Shown piece by piece: positions 31,980-40,785 of a stretch of 53,862 nt of DNA. A program made the position numbers and the translations under genes. The notes beneath the pieces were generated by a model that did not search any database, was not told where the DNA came from, and was given only the letters and a program-made list of their open reading frames with translations. The stretch is taken from NCBI RefSeq assembly GCF_001544875.2, contig NZ_FCOA02000042.1:1-53862 (forward strand), read 5' to 3'. The DNA is from Caballeronia hypogeia. GTDB taxonomy: Bacteria; Pseudomonadota; Gammaproteobacteria; Burkholderiales; Burkholderiaceae. Position 1 is the first letter of the stretch. Each line of letters starts with the position of its first letter.

Positions 31980-33227
31980 ATGGCAACTCTGATTACTGAC
32001 GTCAAAGTCATTCTGACCGCGCCGGAAGGCATCAATCTCATCGTCGTGAAGGTCGAGACGAATCAGGACGGGCTCTACGGACTGGGTTGCGCGACGTTCG
32101 CGTATCGACACCTGGCGGTCAAATGTCTGATCGAGGAATATCTGCGGCCGCTCCTCATAGGGCGCGATGCCGAGGCGATCGAGGAACTCTGGCAATTGAT
32201 GCACCAGAACGCCTATTGGCGTAACGGCCCGATCGAGAACAACGCGATCTCCGGCATCGACATGGCGTTGTGGGACATCAAGGGCAAGCAGGCGAACATG
32301 CCTCTGTATCAGCTTTTCGGCGGCAAAGTGCGCGAAGGCGTGCCGATTTATCGACATGCCGACGGACGCGACCTCGCCGAACTGTGCGATAACATCCAGC
32401 GCTATCGCGAGCAGGGCATCACGCATATCCGTTGCCAGAGCGGCGGATATGGCGGTGGCGGTTTCGGCCGCGCACCAACGGGTGCCCCGCAAGGCGCGCC
32501 CGACGGCATCTACCTCGACAGCCGCAAGTACATTCGTGACACGCTCAAGCTGTTCGACGGCATCCGCGGCAAGATCGGTTTCGATGTCGAGCTGTGTCAC
32601 GACGTTCACGAGCGATTGAAGCCGGTGGAAGCGATCCGCTTCGCGCGTGAGTTGGAGCCGTTCGAGCTGTTCTTTCTCGAAGATGCGATTGCGCTCGAGG
32701 AAGGCGAGTGGCTGCGTCAGCTTCGCGAAAAGACCACGACTCCGCTTGCACAGGGCGAACTGTTCAACAACCCGTACGAGTGGCGCTTTCTGATCACCGA
32801 GCGGCTGATTGATTTCATCCGCGTGCACCTGAGTCAGATAGGCGGCATGACAGCCGGGCGCAAGTTGCAGATCTTCGCCGAGCAGTTCGGCGTGCGCACC
32901 GCCTGGCACGGTCCGGGCGATATGTCACCGCTCGCGCATGCTGCCAATATCCATATCGATCTGGCGTCGCGCAATTTTGGCGTGCAGGAGTGGTCAGGCA
33001 CGGAGCCGCCGAACTTCGTCATTCAGGAGCTGAAAGGACCGCGCGCCGCGTTGCTCGACGTGTTCCCGGGACTCCCCGAGTTCCGCAACGGCTATGTTTA
33101 TGCGAATGACAAGCCCGGACTCGGTGTCGATATCGACGAGAAGGAAGCGGCCAAATACCCCTGCGAACGCAACGTGACGCACTGGACGCAGACGCGTTTG
33201 ATGGATGGTGCATTGCAGACGCCTTGA
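31980..33227 (+). CDS. Enolase-superfamily sugar-acid dehydratase, ManD (D-mannonate/D-gluconate) subgroup
   Basis: A 415-residue enolase-superfamily enzyme, closest in pattern to the ManD/RspA group. Metal ligands are visible as Asp208 (CHDVH), Glu234 (FFLEDAI) and Glu260 (AQGELFNN); His210 and His310 (TAWHGPGD) are the expected catalytic residues. It would dehydrate D-mannonate and/or D-gluconate to 2-keto-3-deoxygluconate. From memory, ManD proteins with Pro after the HG of this last motif are the low-activity type that also accept gluconate, and Pro312 is present here. The ATG lies 4 bases after the transporter stop, so the genes are co-transcribed. No KDG kinase or aldolase is in the window. 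Confidence 0.87.
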   Translation: MATLITDVKVILTAPEGINLIVVKVETNQDGLYGLGCATFAYRHLAVKCLIEEYLRPLLIGRDAEAIEELWQLMHQNAYWRNGPIENNAISGIDMALWDIKGKQANMPLYQLFGGKVREGVPIYRHADGRDLAELCDNIQRYREQGITHIRCQSGGYGGGGFGRAPTGAPQGAPDGIYLDSRKYIRDTLKLFDGIRGKIGFDVELCHDVHERLKPVEAIRFARELEPFELFFLEDAIALEEGEWLRQLREKTTTPLAQGELFNNPYEWRFLITERLIDFIRVHLSQIGGMTAGRKLQIFAEQFGVRTAWHGPGDMSPLAHAANIHIDLASRNFGVQEWSGTEPPNFVIQELKGPRAALLDVFPGLPEFRNGYVYANDKPGLGVDIDEKEAAKYPCERNVTHWTQTRLMDGALQTP

Positions 33228-33256
33228 GCGCATTGGTACGTAAGGCGAAGGTGAAG

Positions 33257-33291
33257 ATTGTCCGGGCTCGTCGGCGCGGCTCCCGGACAAT
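33257..33291. terminator. Hairpin after the sugar-acid cluster
   Basis: ATTGTCCGGG (33257-33266) pairs perfectly with CCCGGACAAT (33282-33291) around a 15-base loop. It follows the dehydratase stop by 30 bases. There is no T run, so it may work with Rho or only stabilise the 3' end. Confidence 0.5.
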
Positions 33292-33395
33292 TGTCCTCAC
33301 TTCGGACGAGCTCGGCTGATGAGGCCATGCGTTCACGAGGTTGTTTCCGCTCGACGAACAGATAGAAGCAGTTGCGTCTGGAGAAACTCGGCGAT

Positions 33396-34045
33396 TCAAT
33401 CCAGTCCAGGCTTTTTGTCAGTCGCGATCGCCAGTCTGATTCTCAGTTGATCGCCAACCGGAGTAAGCTTCAGTTTGCTCGAGGCGGCGGATGTCGGGCT
33501 CAGCGAGCTTTGAAAACGAAGGGATGAGCAGAGCCCCTTCTCAACAGCTGACACAATGCTGGGCAGATTACCCGAGCGAAATGCAATTCTATGCAGGGGC
33601 GCCTGCTGGGCAGCAGGCCACAAGGTCATGTCACGTAAGACCCAATCGACGTCCAACAGTCCGAATGCCGTATAGCTGTCGGCGCGCTGCTCGCTCTGCA
33701 GAGGCTCCGCCCAAACCAGCTTCTCCTCCCAAAGCGGCAAGCCCGAATCTATGTCCATATCCTGCGTCAGTATCGCCAGGTCCAGCTCATTGTTTTCAAT
33801 CTTTCGCCGAAGCTTCCGAATCAGATCGCACTCTACAGAGGGGACTACGGCAGGAAAAATGTCGTGAAGATAAGGAAGGGCCGAAGACAAAAGGGCGGGG
33901 GCATAGGCGGCTGGCACGCCGATGCGAATCTCACCGGCAATCGGCTCGCGTAAGAATTCGTTCAGCGCGACGTTCTCGAGGCGAAGCATCGCACGAGCGT
34001 GAGCGAGCATCTTTTCACCAGCCGGGGTCGCGGTCAGAAGAGCAT
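33396..34045 (-). pseudogene. LysR-family regulator lacking its DNA-binding domain
   Basis: The frame ending at 33396 encodes a LysR substrate-binding domain (FLREPIAGEIRIGVPAAYAPALL, NELDLAILTQD, LPLWEEKLVWA). An ATG at 34010 gives 204 residues, but the same frame reads upstream as LLTATPAGEKMLAHARAML, the segment that normally follows the LysR helix-turn-helix, and then runs into unrelated sequence and a stop. The N-terminal winged helix (about 60 residues) is therefore missing. The base composition is lower in GC than the neighbours. A remnant left by deletion; I do not expect DNA-binding activity. Confidence 0.8.
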
Positions 34046-34213
34046 GCGAATTCGTGGGCCGAGGAAATTGCCGATTTGCTCACCGAGGTTTGCGGGAAAG
34101 ATGCGGTGCTTGGACTCGACCGCATCGACCCGCTACCTCTGCGGGCGCTCGACAAGCTTCATCGACAGCTCCTGGAAGATGCCGGAACTGTATGTGCCCA
34201 ATCGACGGTGGTT
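34046..34213 (+). pseudogene. Fragment of an M24 (Xaa-Pro/creatinase-like) peptidase N-terminal domain
   Basis: The plus-strand frame here reads SWAEEIADLLTEVCG, then LGLDRIDPLPLRALDK and LEDAGTV, which looks like the N-terminal domain of M24 peptidases (WA..I..LL......GLD). It has no start region and no catalytic C-terminal domain, and it ends at the boundary of the minus-strand deacylase gene. It abuts the beheaded LysR, so a single deletion or rearrangement probably joined two broken genes. The identification is by eye from about 50 residues. Confidence 0.5.
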
Positions 34214-34222
34214 TCGGCAACC

Positions 34223-35359
34223 TTAGACCAGACGATCGATCAAGCGCGCGAGGAATTCATCGCACGCGTCGAGTTGCGCGAGCGCGACATATTCATCCGG
34301 CTTGTGAGCGACGGCGATGTCGCCGGGACCGCACACCAGCGTCGGTACTGTTAGCCGTGAAGAAAAAAGGCCGCCTTCCGTGCCGAAAGCGACTTTTCGT
34401 TTCGAAGTCTCTGCGGGTAACAAGGCTTCGAGAAAGCGCACCGCATCGCTCGTGATCTGCTCGTCGAGTCCCGGATAGGCATTGACCTCTTCGATGTCCG
34501 GCAGCGCGGTCCCGCCGCCGTTCACGACATGCATGCGGATATCGTCGAGGATCGTCGTTGCGTGGTCATTCGCAAGCGTGCGAATTTCGAACTCGAGCGT
34601 GCATTCGTTCGGCACGATGTTGAGCGCCTTGCCGCCGTGGATCGTGCCGACGTGAATGGTCGAATAGGGCACTTCGTAGCCGTCGTCCTGCGCGCCATGC
34701 CGCGCGAGATTCGTTTGCGCCGCGCGCATTGCCGCAATCCAGTCGGTCGCGACGTGAATGGCGTTTCGATAGTTCGGTGCCAGCGCCGAGTGACCCTCTT
34801 CGCCGCAGCATATCGCGCGGTACGCCGCCTTCCCCTTGTGGCCGGTCGCGATCTGCATCATCGTCGGTTCGCCGACGATGCACAGTCCGGGCCGCACCGG
34901 CGCGTTCTCGAGCACGTCGATCAGACGGCGCACGCCGACGCAACCGATTTCCTCGTCGTACGACAACGCGAGTTGCAGCGGCTTTCGCAGCGTGCGCTTC
35001 GACGCGTCGAGCATCGCCATGACCGCGCACGCGACGAAGCCTTTCATGTCGGCGGCGCCGCGACCGTATACGCGGTTGTCGCGCAAGGTCGCCTCGAAAG
35101 GCGGCATCGTCCACGCCTGGCCTTCGACGGGCACGACATCGGTATGGCCCGAAAGCATCACGCCGGGCGCCTGCGCCGGTCCCGTGCTCGCGAACAGATT
35201 CGCGCAGGTGCCGGTATCGTTCCGGACGAGCGTGCACGCGATGCCCGCCGCGCCGAGCATGTCCGCGACGTGTTCGACGAGCGCGAGATTCGGCGTGCGC
35301 GAGATCGTCGGGAACGCGATCAGCGTTCTCAGCAATTCGGCGCTGCGGCTGAGCGTCAT
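34223..35359 (-). CDS. argE: M20-family deacylase, acetylornithine deacetylase (ArgE)-like
   Basis: A 378-residue zinc amidohydrolase of the M20A group. Metal and catalytic residues: SGHTDVVP (His and Asp), GAADMKG (bridging Asp), SYDEEIG (Glu pair), VGEPTMM and the C-terminal HKPDEYV. The start ATG at 35359 overlaps the RidA stop (ATGA). Sequence style is ArgE, which removes acetyl from N2-acetylornithine, but its location at the end of an amino-acid uptake and ureohydrolase operon suggests a catabolic N-acyl amino-acid or guanidino-acid deacylase rather than arginine synthesis. That role is inferred. Confidence 0.85.
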   Translation of the reverse strand: MTLSRSAELLRTLIAFPTISRTPNLALVEHVADMLGAAGIACTLVRNDTGTCANLFASTGPAQAPGVMLSGHTDVVPVEGQAWTMPPFEATLRDNRVYGRGAADMKGFVACAVMAMLDASKRTLRKPLQLALSYDEEIGCVGVRRLIDVLENAPVRPGLCIVGEPTMMQIATGHKGKAAYRAICCGEEGHSALAPNYRNAIHVATDWIAAMRAAQTNLARHGAQDDGYEVPYSTIHVGTIHGGKALNIVPNECTLEFEIRTLANDHATTILDDIRMHVVNGGGTALPDIEEVNAYPGLDEQITSDAVRFLEALLPAETSKRKVAFGTEGGLFSSRLTVPTLVCGPGDIAVAHKPDEYVALAQLDACDEFLARLIDRLV

Positions 35360-35769
35360 TCCGGCTTCACCGCGATCACGTCGATTTCGACGAGCCACTC
35401 GGGTCGCGCGAGCGCCTGCACGACGATGCCGGTCGATACGGGAAACACGCCCTTGAGCCAGCGGCCCATCACGTTGTACACGGCTTCGCGATAACGCGGA
35501 TCGATGATGTACACCGTCACCTTGCAGATGTCTTCGAGCTTGCTGCCGCATTCGTCGAGCAGCATCTTGACGTTGGCCATGGCCTTTTCGGTTTGCGCGG
35601 TCACGTCGCCGATGCCGACCGATTCGCGCGTGTCGAGATCCTGGCCGATCTGGCCGCGCAGATAGATCGTGTTGCCGGCGATCACGGCCTGGCACAGATC
35701 GTTATCGAGCTTCTGTTCCGGATAGGTTTCGCGCGTGTTGAACTTGCGGATGCGGGTATGCGTGGTCAT
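35356..35769 (-). CDS. RidA-family (reactive imine deaminase-like) protein
   Basis: A 137-residue YjgF/YER057c/UK114 protein. The family trimer hydrolyses enamine/imine intermediates such as 2-aminoacrylate. Visible features: GNTIYLRGQIGQDLDTRE, TAQTEKAMANVKMLLDECG, VTVYIIDPRYREAVYNVM and ALARPEWLVEIDVIAV, where Arg is the conserved carboxylate-binding residue. It is longer than E. coli RidA (128 residues) and matches the Rid subfamilies found in catabolic operons. It overlaps the deacylase gene by 4 bases and follows the ATPase gene by 18. Confidence 0.88.
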   Translation of the reverse strand: MTTHTRIRKFNTRETYPEQKLDNDLCQAVIAGNTIYLRGQIGQDLDTRESVGIGDVTAQTEKAMANVKMLLDECGSKLEDICKVTVYIIDPRYREAVYNVMGRWLKGVFPVSTGIVVQALARPEWLVEIDVIAVKPE

Positions 35770-35787
35770 GTCGTGTCGAAAGCAGTA

Positions 35788-36528
35788 TCAGTGATGAAGA
35801 ATCTTCGAGAGGAAGCGCTTGACGGCGGGGCTGGCGGCGTCGTTGAAGAACACGTCGGTCGGACTGTCTTCGACGATCGCACCGTCTTCCATGAACACCA
35901 CGCGATGCGCGACGCGCCGCGCGAAGCCCATCTCGTGCGTGACGACCATCATGGTCATGCCTTCGCGCGCGAGTTCGACCATCACGTCGAGCACCTCGTT
36001 GACCATCTCGGGATCGAGCGCGGAGGTGGGCTCGTCGAAGAGCATCGCCATCGGGTCCATCGACAACGCGCGAGCGATCGCCACGCGTTGCTGCTGGCCG
36101 CCGGAGAGTTGCCCCGGGTGCTTGTGCGCATGCGCGGACAGGCCCACGCGATCGAGCAGCTCGCGCGCTTTCGCGCGCGCCTTGTCCTCGTTGCGGCCGA
36201 GCACGATGCGCTGTGCGAGCGTGAGATTGCGCGTCAGGTCGAGATGAGGGAACAGCTCGAAATGCTGAAACACCATGCCGACGCGGCTGCGCAGCATCGG
36301 AAGATCGGTCGACTTCGCGGCGAGCGACGTGCCGTCCACCACGATATCGCCTTTCTGGAACGGCTCCAGCGCATTGACCGTCTTGATCAGCGTCGACTTG
36401 CCCGAGCCGGAAGGACCGCATACGACGACGATCTCGCCTTTCTTCACGTGCGTCGAGCATTGCTTGAGCACGTGATGCGTTCCGTACCACTTGTCGATGC
36501 CACGAATGTCGATGATCGGCGTCGTCAT
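35788..36528 (-). CDS. Polar amino-acid ABC transporter ATP-binding protein (GlnQ/HisP-type)
   Basis: A 246-residue single-domain ATPase. Walker A GPSGSGKST, Q-loop VFQHFELFPHL, signature LSGGQQQR and Walker B AMLFDEPTSALDPEM are all intact, with the His-loop in VVTHEMGFAR; the sequence is typical of the PAAT family. Start ATG 36528 overlaps the ureohydrolase stop by 4 bases. An in-frame start at 36597 would lengthen it, but the family N-terminus begins at 36528. It powers the permease pair at 37514-38846. Confidence 0.93.
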   Translation of the reverse strand: MTTPIIDIRGIDKWYGTHHVLKQCSTHVKKGEIVVVCGPSGSGKSTLIKTVNALEPFQKGDIVVDGTSLAAKSTDLPMLRSRVGMVFQHFELFPHLDLTRNLTLAQRIVLGRNEDKARAKARELLDRVGLSAHAHKHPGQLSGGQQQRVAIARALSMDPMAMLFDEPTSALDPEMVNEVLDVMVELAREGMTMMVVTHEMGFARRVAHRVVFMEDGAIVEDSPTDVFFNDAASPAVKRFLSKILHH

Positions 36529-37484
36529 TTGTCGAAGTATCCGGCGCGGATCGACGCGCCAATGAGGTTGAGAATCAGGCGTCCGGCGGTCACGCACGAG
36601 ATGAGGTTCGCGTCGTCCTTCTCGGGCTGAATCTCGACGATATCCATACCGACCACGCGACCCTTCTTCACCAGGCCATGAATCAGCTTGCGCGCCTGCA
36701 CGAACGTGACGCCGCCGGGCGCGGGGCCTGCGACGGCCGGCATCACCGAGGGATCGAGGCCGTCGGCGTCGATCGTCAGGTAGTAGTTGCCGCCCTCCGG
36801 AATGCGCGCGAGCACCGCTTCCATGCCGATGTCATGCAGCTCGTACGCGGTAATGAGGTCCGCTCCGTATTCGCGCGCGGCGATGAGTTCCTCGGGACGG
36901 CCGCTGCCTTGCGCCCGCAAGCCGATCTGGATGATGCGATCGACATGCGCCATTTCCGACGCCCGGCGGATCGGGCTGGACAAGCCTTCGCGCACGCCGT
37001 TCACGTCGTCGCGCCAGTCGAGGTGGGCGTCGATGTGCACGAGCGTGATCGGGCCTTTTGCGTCGAGTCCGCGCAGCACCGGCGTCGTGATGCCGTGATC
37101 GCCGCCGAGCACGATCGGCATGGCGCCGCCCGCGGCGATGGCGCGCACGGCGGCTTCGGCGCGCGCGTAATGCTCGCCGGGTTTGGTCAGGTCGGGAATG
37201 ACGTCGCCGCAATCGACGAAACGGATATCGGTGCGGCCCTGCAACAGCGGACCGTCGATGTCGAAGTCGTAGTGATGCGGCTTGCGCACGACGCGGTCCG
37301 TCGCCTGACGAATGGCGGACGGCGCGTTGGTCTGATCGTTGCTGAAATCCGACGGATCATAAGGCGCGCCGTACGGCATGCCGAGCACGGCGATATCGGC
37401 CTTGAGATTGTCGATGTCGAGATCCAGTTCCGAGTACAGCAAGGTCGGATGGCCGACGCGCGGCGCAACGGTGTATCGAGTCAT
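36525..37484 (-). CDS. Agmatinase-family ureohydrolase
   Basis: A 319-residue arginase/agmatinase superfamily hydrolase. The binuclear manganese site is complete: GGDHGIT (His), IDAHLDWRD (Asp-His-Asp) and TIDADGLDPS (two Asp). The family removes urea from agmatine, guanidinobutyrate, guanidinopropionate, arginine or related guanidino compounds. The N-terminal and loop sequences do not let me choose a substrate. It is embedded between the permease genes and the ATPase of an amino-acid importer, which strongly suggests it works on what the importer brings in. No ornithine or putrescine gene is adjacent. Confidence 0.87.
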   Translation of the reverse strand: MTRYTVAPRVGHPTLLYSELDLDIDNLKADIAVLGMPYGAPYDPSDFSNDQTNAPSAIRQATDRVVRKPHHYDFDIDGPLLQGRTDIRFVDCGDVIPDLTKPGEHYARAEAAVRAIAAGGAMPIVLGGDHGITTPVLRGLDAKGPITLVHIDAHLDWRDDVNGVREGLSSPIRRASEMAHVDRIIQIGLRAQGSGRPEELIAAREYGADLITAYELHDIGMEAVLARIPEGGNYYLTIDADGLDPSVMPAVAGPAPGGVTFVQARKLIHGLVKKGRVVGMDIVEIQPEKDDANLISCVTAGRLILNLIGASIRAGYFDK

Positions 37485-37513
37485 TCGTAAAGCTCCGGTA
37501 AGAGGGATGTGCG

Positions 37514-38176
37514 TCAGGCGGGGCGCGCGCGGCGCCCGACGGCCGATTCCAGACGGCGTCCGACGCCGGCCAGCAACACGCTGCAAATCCAGTAGATCAA
37601 CGCCGTCGTGCCGAGCACTTCGACGTAGGCGAACGTGTCCGCGGTGAGCAGGTTGCTCTGGTAGGTCATCTCCGGCAGGCTCATCACCGAGAAGATGGCC
37701 GAGTCCTTGAACATCATGATGACGAGGCTGGTCGTCGGCGGCGTGATGAAGCCGAACAACTGCGGTGCGATGACATGACGCTGCGCCTGCCAGAACGTCA
37801 TGCCGAGCGAGAACGCCGCGTGCGTCTGGCCGCGCGGCACGCTGCGCAGCGCGGCGCGCAGGATTTCGCAGAAGTAGCCGCCTGCGTAGAACGCCGTGCA
37901 ACCGATCGCGACCTGCATCGCCGATGCGCTCACGCCGAGTTTCGGCAAGCCGAAGAACGACAGATAGACGAGGATCAGGTACGGAATGTTGCGCACCAGT
38001 TCGACGTAACCCAGCGCGAGCGGACGCAGCAGCGTGCGCGATTGCGCCGCGTAAGCCGCGACGATTCCCGCAACGATGCCGATCGGAATGCCGATCGCGC
38101 TGACGAGGGCGGTGATGCGCAAGCCCTCGATGAGCGGCGGAATCGCTTCGCGGACGACCGAAAAATCAATGGCCAT
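37514..38176 (-). CDS. Polar amino-acid ABC transporter permease, second
   Basis: A 220-residue HisM/GlnP-type permease with about five membrane segments; the EAA-like loop is in LRAALRSVPRGQTHAAFSLGM. ATG at 38176 overlaps the end of the preceding permease by 11 bases. It likely forms a heterodimeric channel with the product of 38166-38846. Confidence 0.9.
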   Translation of the reverse strand: MAIDFSVVREAIPPLIEGLRITALVSAIGIPIGIVAGIVAAYAAQSRTLLRPLALGYVELVRNIPYLILVYLSFFGLPKLGVSASAMQVAIGCTAFYAGGYFCEILRAALRSVPRGQTHAAFSLGMTFWQAQRHVIAPQLFGFITPPTTSLVIMMFKDSAIFSVMSLPEMTYQSNLLTADTFAYVEVLGTTALIYWICSVLLAGVGRRLESAVGRRARPA

Positions 38177-38846
38177 GGGGCAACATCCTCGCAACGCGCC
38201 CTTCGCAAAGTCGCGAAGCGGCCGAGATCAGAAACAGAATCACGAAGTAGACGGCGGCGGTGATCGTGAAGACCTGCAACGGCAGATCGGTTTGAAGCGT
38301 CGCGTTGCGTGCGACCGTTGCAAGCTCGGGCACCGCGATGATCGACATGAGCGATGACGCCTTCAGCAGGATCGTGAATTCGCTGGTGAGCGGCGGGATC
38401 GACCGGTAGATCATTTGCGGAAGCAGCACATGACGCCAGACCTGCGAGGCGCGCATGCCCATCGCGTAACCCGCGGCGTGCTGGCCGTGCGAGATGGTGC
38501 CGAGCGCGCCGCGCAGAATCTCGACGATGTACGCACTGGTGTTGCACGCGAGCGCCGCGATGCCTGCCGTGATTGGCGAAACGGAGATGTTCAGCAGCGC
38601 CGGCACCATGTAGTAGGCCATCAGCATATGAATGATCGCCGGCGTGCCGCGAATCAGGCTCACCCACAACACGACCAGCGAGCGCAACGGCGCCAGCGAT
38701 GAAATCCGCGCGAGCAACAGCACGATGCCGAGTGCCAGTCCGATCACGAACGCGCACGCCGATGCCGCCAGCGTGAGCGCCGTGCCCGAGACGACGCCGT
38801 CGAGCAGCGGTGCGAGCACGCCGCCTTTATCGATCCAGTCGAACAT
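38166..38846 (-). CDS. Polar amino-acid ABC transporter permease, first
   Basis: A 226-residue permease of the same HisQ/GlnP class, with about five membrane segments, the ELVRGTP-equivalent SLIRGTPAIIHMLM and an EAA-like loop in LRGALGTISHGQHAAGYAMGM. It starts 9 bases after the binding-protein stop. Confidence 0.9.
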   Translation of the reverse strand: MFDWIDKGGVLAPLLDGVVSGTALTLAASACAFVIGLALGIVLLLARISSLAPLRSLVVLWVSLIRGTPAIIHMLMAYYMVPALLNISVSPITAGIAALACNTSAYIVEILRGALGTISHGQHAAGYAMGMRASQVWRHVLLPQMIYRSIPPLTSEFTILLKASSLMSIIAVPELATVARNATLQTDLPLQVFTITAAVYFVILFLISAASRLCEGRVARMLPHGH

Positions 38847-38855
38847 GGCGACGCG

Positions 38856-39707
38856 TCAGATCGCGCCGGTCGGCAGATAGTCGCTGCTCGGCGTGTCCAT
38901 CGGCGCCCCGAACCACTTGGTCTGCAACGCGGCGAGCTTGCCGTTCGCACGGAATTGCTGGAGCGAATCGTTGATGAACTTGCGGATTTCTAGGTCGTTC
39001 GGATTGGCCACCCAGGCCAGCAGCTTCGGCTGGCCGATCGTGCCCGCGATGCGGAACGCGTTCGGCTGGCGCTTCATCTGCACGGCGGCGATGTTGGAGG
39101 GCATCAACGCGACGTCGATCGTCTTGTTCGCGAGCGCGTTCGACACATCCGGATAGGCCTGGAACAGCTTCGTGCCTGCATAACCCTTGCCGGTCTTGTC
39201 CTTCAGTTCCTTCTCGAACTCGGTCGCCACCGGTTGTGACGACGAACCCATTTGCGTGCCGATGGTCTTGCCGCCGATATCGAGGTCGCGTTTGATCGCA
39301 GTGTCGTCGGCGCGCACCATCAGCACCGAACGGACCACGCCAACCGGCTCGCTGAACGCGAAGCGCTTCGCGCGCTCGGGCGTGATGCCCACGCTCGTCG
39401 CGACGAAGTCGAACTTGTGCGACATCAGGCCCGGCAACAGACCCTGGAAAGGCAGATTCATCTGTTCGAGCTTGACGCCGAGCTTCGCCGCCATGAGTTC
39501 GAGCACATCGTGGCCGTAGCCGACGATCTGCCCGTTCTCGACGAATTCGAACGGCTCATACGCGGCTTCCGTGCCGACCACCAGCTTGCCGCGCTTCTTG
39601 ATGTCGGCGAGCGTGCCGCCTTCCGCGTGCGCGATGGTCGGCAGTGCGAGCGCCATCCCCGAGGCGAGCGTCGCTTTGACGAAGGAACGTCTGGACCAGT
39701 CTTTCAT
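38856..39707 (-). CDS. Polar amino-acid-binding protein (SBP family 3) with Tat signal
   Basis: A 283-residue family 3 periplasmic binding protein. It begins MKDWSRRSFVKATLASG, a good twin-arginine export signal, which is less common in this family and implies cytoplasmic folding before export. The mature part shows GTEAAYEPFEFVENGQIVGYGHDVLELMAAKLG, typical of amino-acid binders, DFVATSVGITPERAKRFAFSEP and IGTQMGSSSQPV. First gene of the operon; divergent from the LysR gene at 39880. The ligand is probably a basic or guanidino amino compound, judged only from the neighbouring ureohydrolase. Confidence 0.9.
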   Translation of the reverse strand: MKDWSRRSFVKATLASGMALALPTIAHAEGGTLADIKKRGKLVVGTEAAYEPFEFVENGQIVGYGHDVLELMAAKLGVKLEQMNLPFQGLLPGLMSHKFDFVATSVGITPERAKRFAFSEPVGVVRSVLMVRADDTAIKRDLDIGGKTIGTQMGSSSQPVATEFEKELKDKTGKGYAGTKLFQAYPDVSNALANKTIDVALMPSNIAAVQMKRQPNAFRIAGTIGQPKLLAWVANPNDLEIRKFINDSLQQFRANGKLAALQTKWFGAPMDTPSSDYLPTGAI

Positions 39708-39879
39708 TGCTTTCTCCGCGTATGAACGTGTGGATGCCGCGATTGCGGCGTGGGCGTCGCGACTGCGCGCGTTTCACCATTCATCCGAATGTATGTCGCC
39801 ATAAAGAGAGTGAAAAATGATTTTTTTATCGGTATGGTTTCGAAAAACGTAACCTTTGCCTTCATGGAAGCGGTAGACA
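39708..39879. promoter_or_regulatory. Divergent promoter region of LysR and the ureohydrolase/ABC operon
   Basis: 172 bases between divergent starts. Around 39800-39865 it is AT-rich and holds an inverted repeat AAAAAT-G-ATTTTT (39813-39825). This could be part of a LysR site or simply a promoter AT tract. Confidence 0.45.
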
Positions 39880-40785
39880 ATGAATGATCGAACCTCGCCC
39901 CGAATGGCCGCCGAGAAGCGTCCCGACTTCAGCGAACGCGACTTGCGTTCGTTGCGGATCTTTTGCGCCGTCGCGCAGGCCAGCGGTTTCGCCGCTGCGG
40001 AGAAGCAGCTCAATATGTCCAAGGCGTCGATCAGCCGGCATATTCGGGAGGTGGAGCAAACGCTTGGTGCGCGGCTGTGCGAACGTGGACCGTCGGGATT
40101 CGCGCTTACGCATGCGGGAACGGTAGCGCTGGATCTCGCGCGCGATGCGTTGATGTCGCTGGAACGCATTCGCCCGGAAATCGATGCGGTGCGAGGCGTG
40201 TTGTCCGGCACGCTGTCGATCGGCATGGTGGAGCACATCGTGCACGACGAGGGCTGCCATTTGACCGAAGCACTCGCGGCTTTCAAGGAACAGGCGCCGG
40301 ACGTGAATATCGAACTGCGCGTGATGACGTTCAACGAACTCGATCTGGCCTTGCGCGAACGTCGCGTGCAGGTCGCCATTCGCGGTATGTATCGTCGCGA
40401 AGCGGGCTTTCACTACTCGCCGCTGTTCATTGAACGGCAACGTTTGTATGTCGCTCGCCGTCAGTTGCGCAACGCCGCGACGCTGCCGCTGGTTTACCGA
40501 TCGCAACCGTTCGTGCACGAAGCCCTCAACACGCTCGGGATGCAGCGAGGACCGACAGCGTCGGGTCTGGAAGCGGTTGCGATGCTGTTGTTGTCAGGAC
40601 ACTATGTCGGTTTGCTGCCGCAGTTCTATGCGGCGTCTTTCGTCAAGCGGCATGCCTTGGCCATGATGCCGAACGGTCCGCAGTACGAGAACACCATTAG
40701 CGCGATCATCGAAAGCTCACGGCCGCGAACGCGCGCGCTCGACTTGTTTCTCAGTCTTCTCGATCAATTGCATCGCGGAGAATGA
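39880..40785 (+). CDS. LysR-family regulator, probable controller of the ureohydrolase operon
   Basis: A 301-residue LysR protein: helix-turn-helix at about residues 20-80 (DLRSLRIFCAVAQASGFAAAEKQLNMSKASISRHIREVE) and a substrate-binding domain (GTLSIGMVEHIVHDEGCHLTEALAAF). The N-terminal 20 residues are hydrophilic and extend the usual start. It is divergent from the amino-acid ABC/ureohydrolase operon, so activation of that operon by its substrate is the natural hypothesis. Confidence 0.9.
   Translation: MNDRTSPRMAAEKRPDFSERDLRSLRIFCAVAQASGFAAAEKQLNMSKASISRHIREVEQTLGARLCERGPSGFALTHAGTVALDLARDALMSLERIRPEIDAVRGVLSGTLSIGMVEHIVHDEGCHLTEALAAFKEQAPDVNIELRVMTFNELDLALRERRVQVAIRGMYRREAGFHYSPLFIERQRLYVARRQLRNAATLPLVYRSQPFVHEALNTLGMQRGPTASGLEAVAMLLLSGHYVGLLPQFYAASFVKRHALAMMPNGPQYENTISAIIESSRPRTRALDLFLSLLDQLHRGE

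Noticed and set aside
34046..34057. Adjacent GCATGC and GAATTC at the LysR/peptidase junction, resembling a cloning-site artefact
   Set aside because: Two six-base sites side by side can arise by chance, and the flanking sequence reads naturally in both gene fragments.
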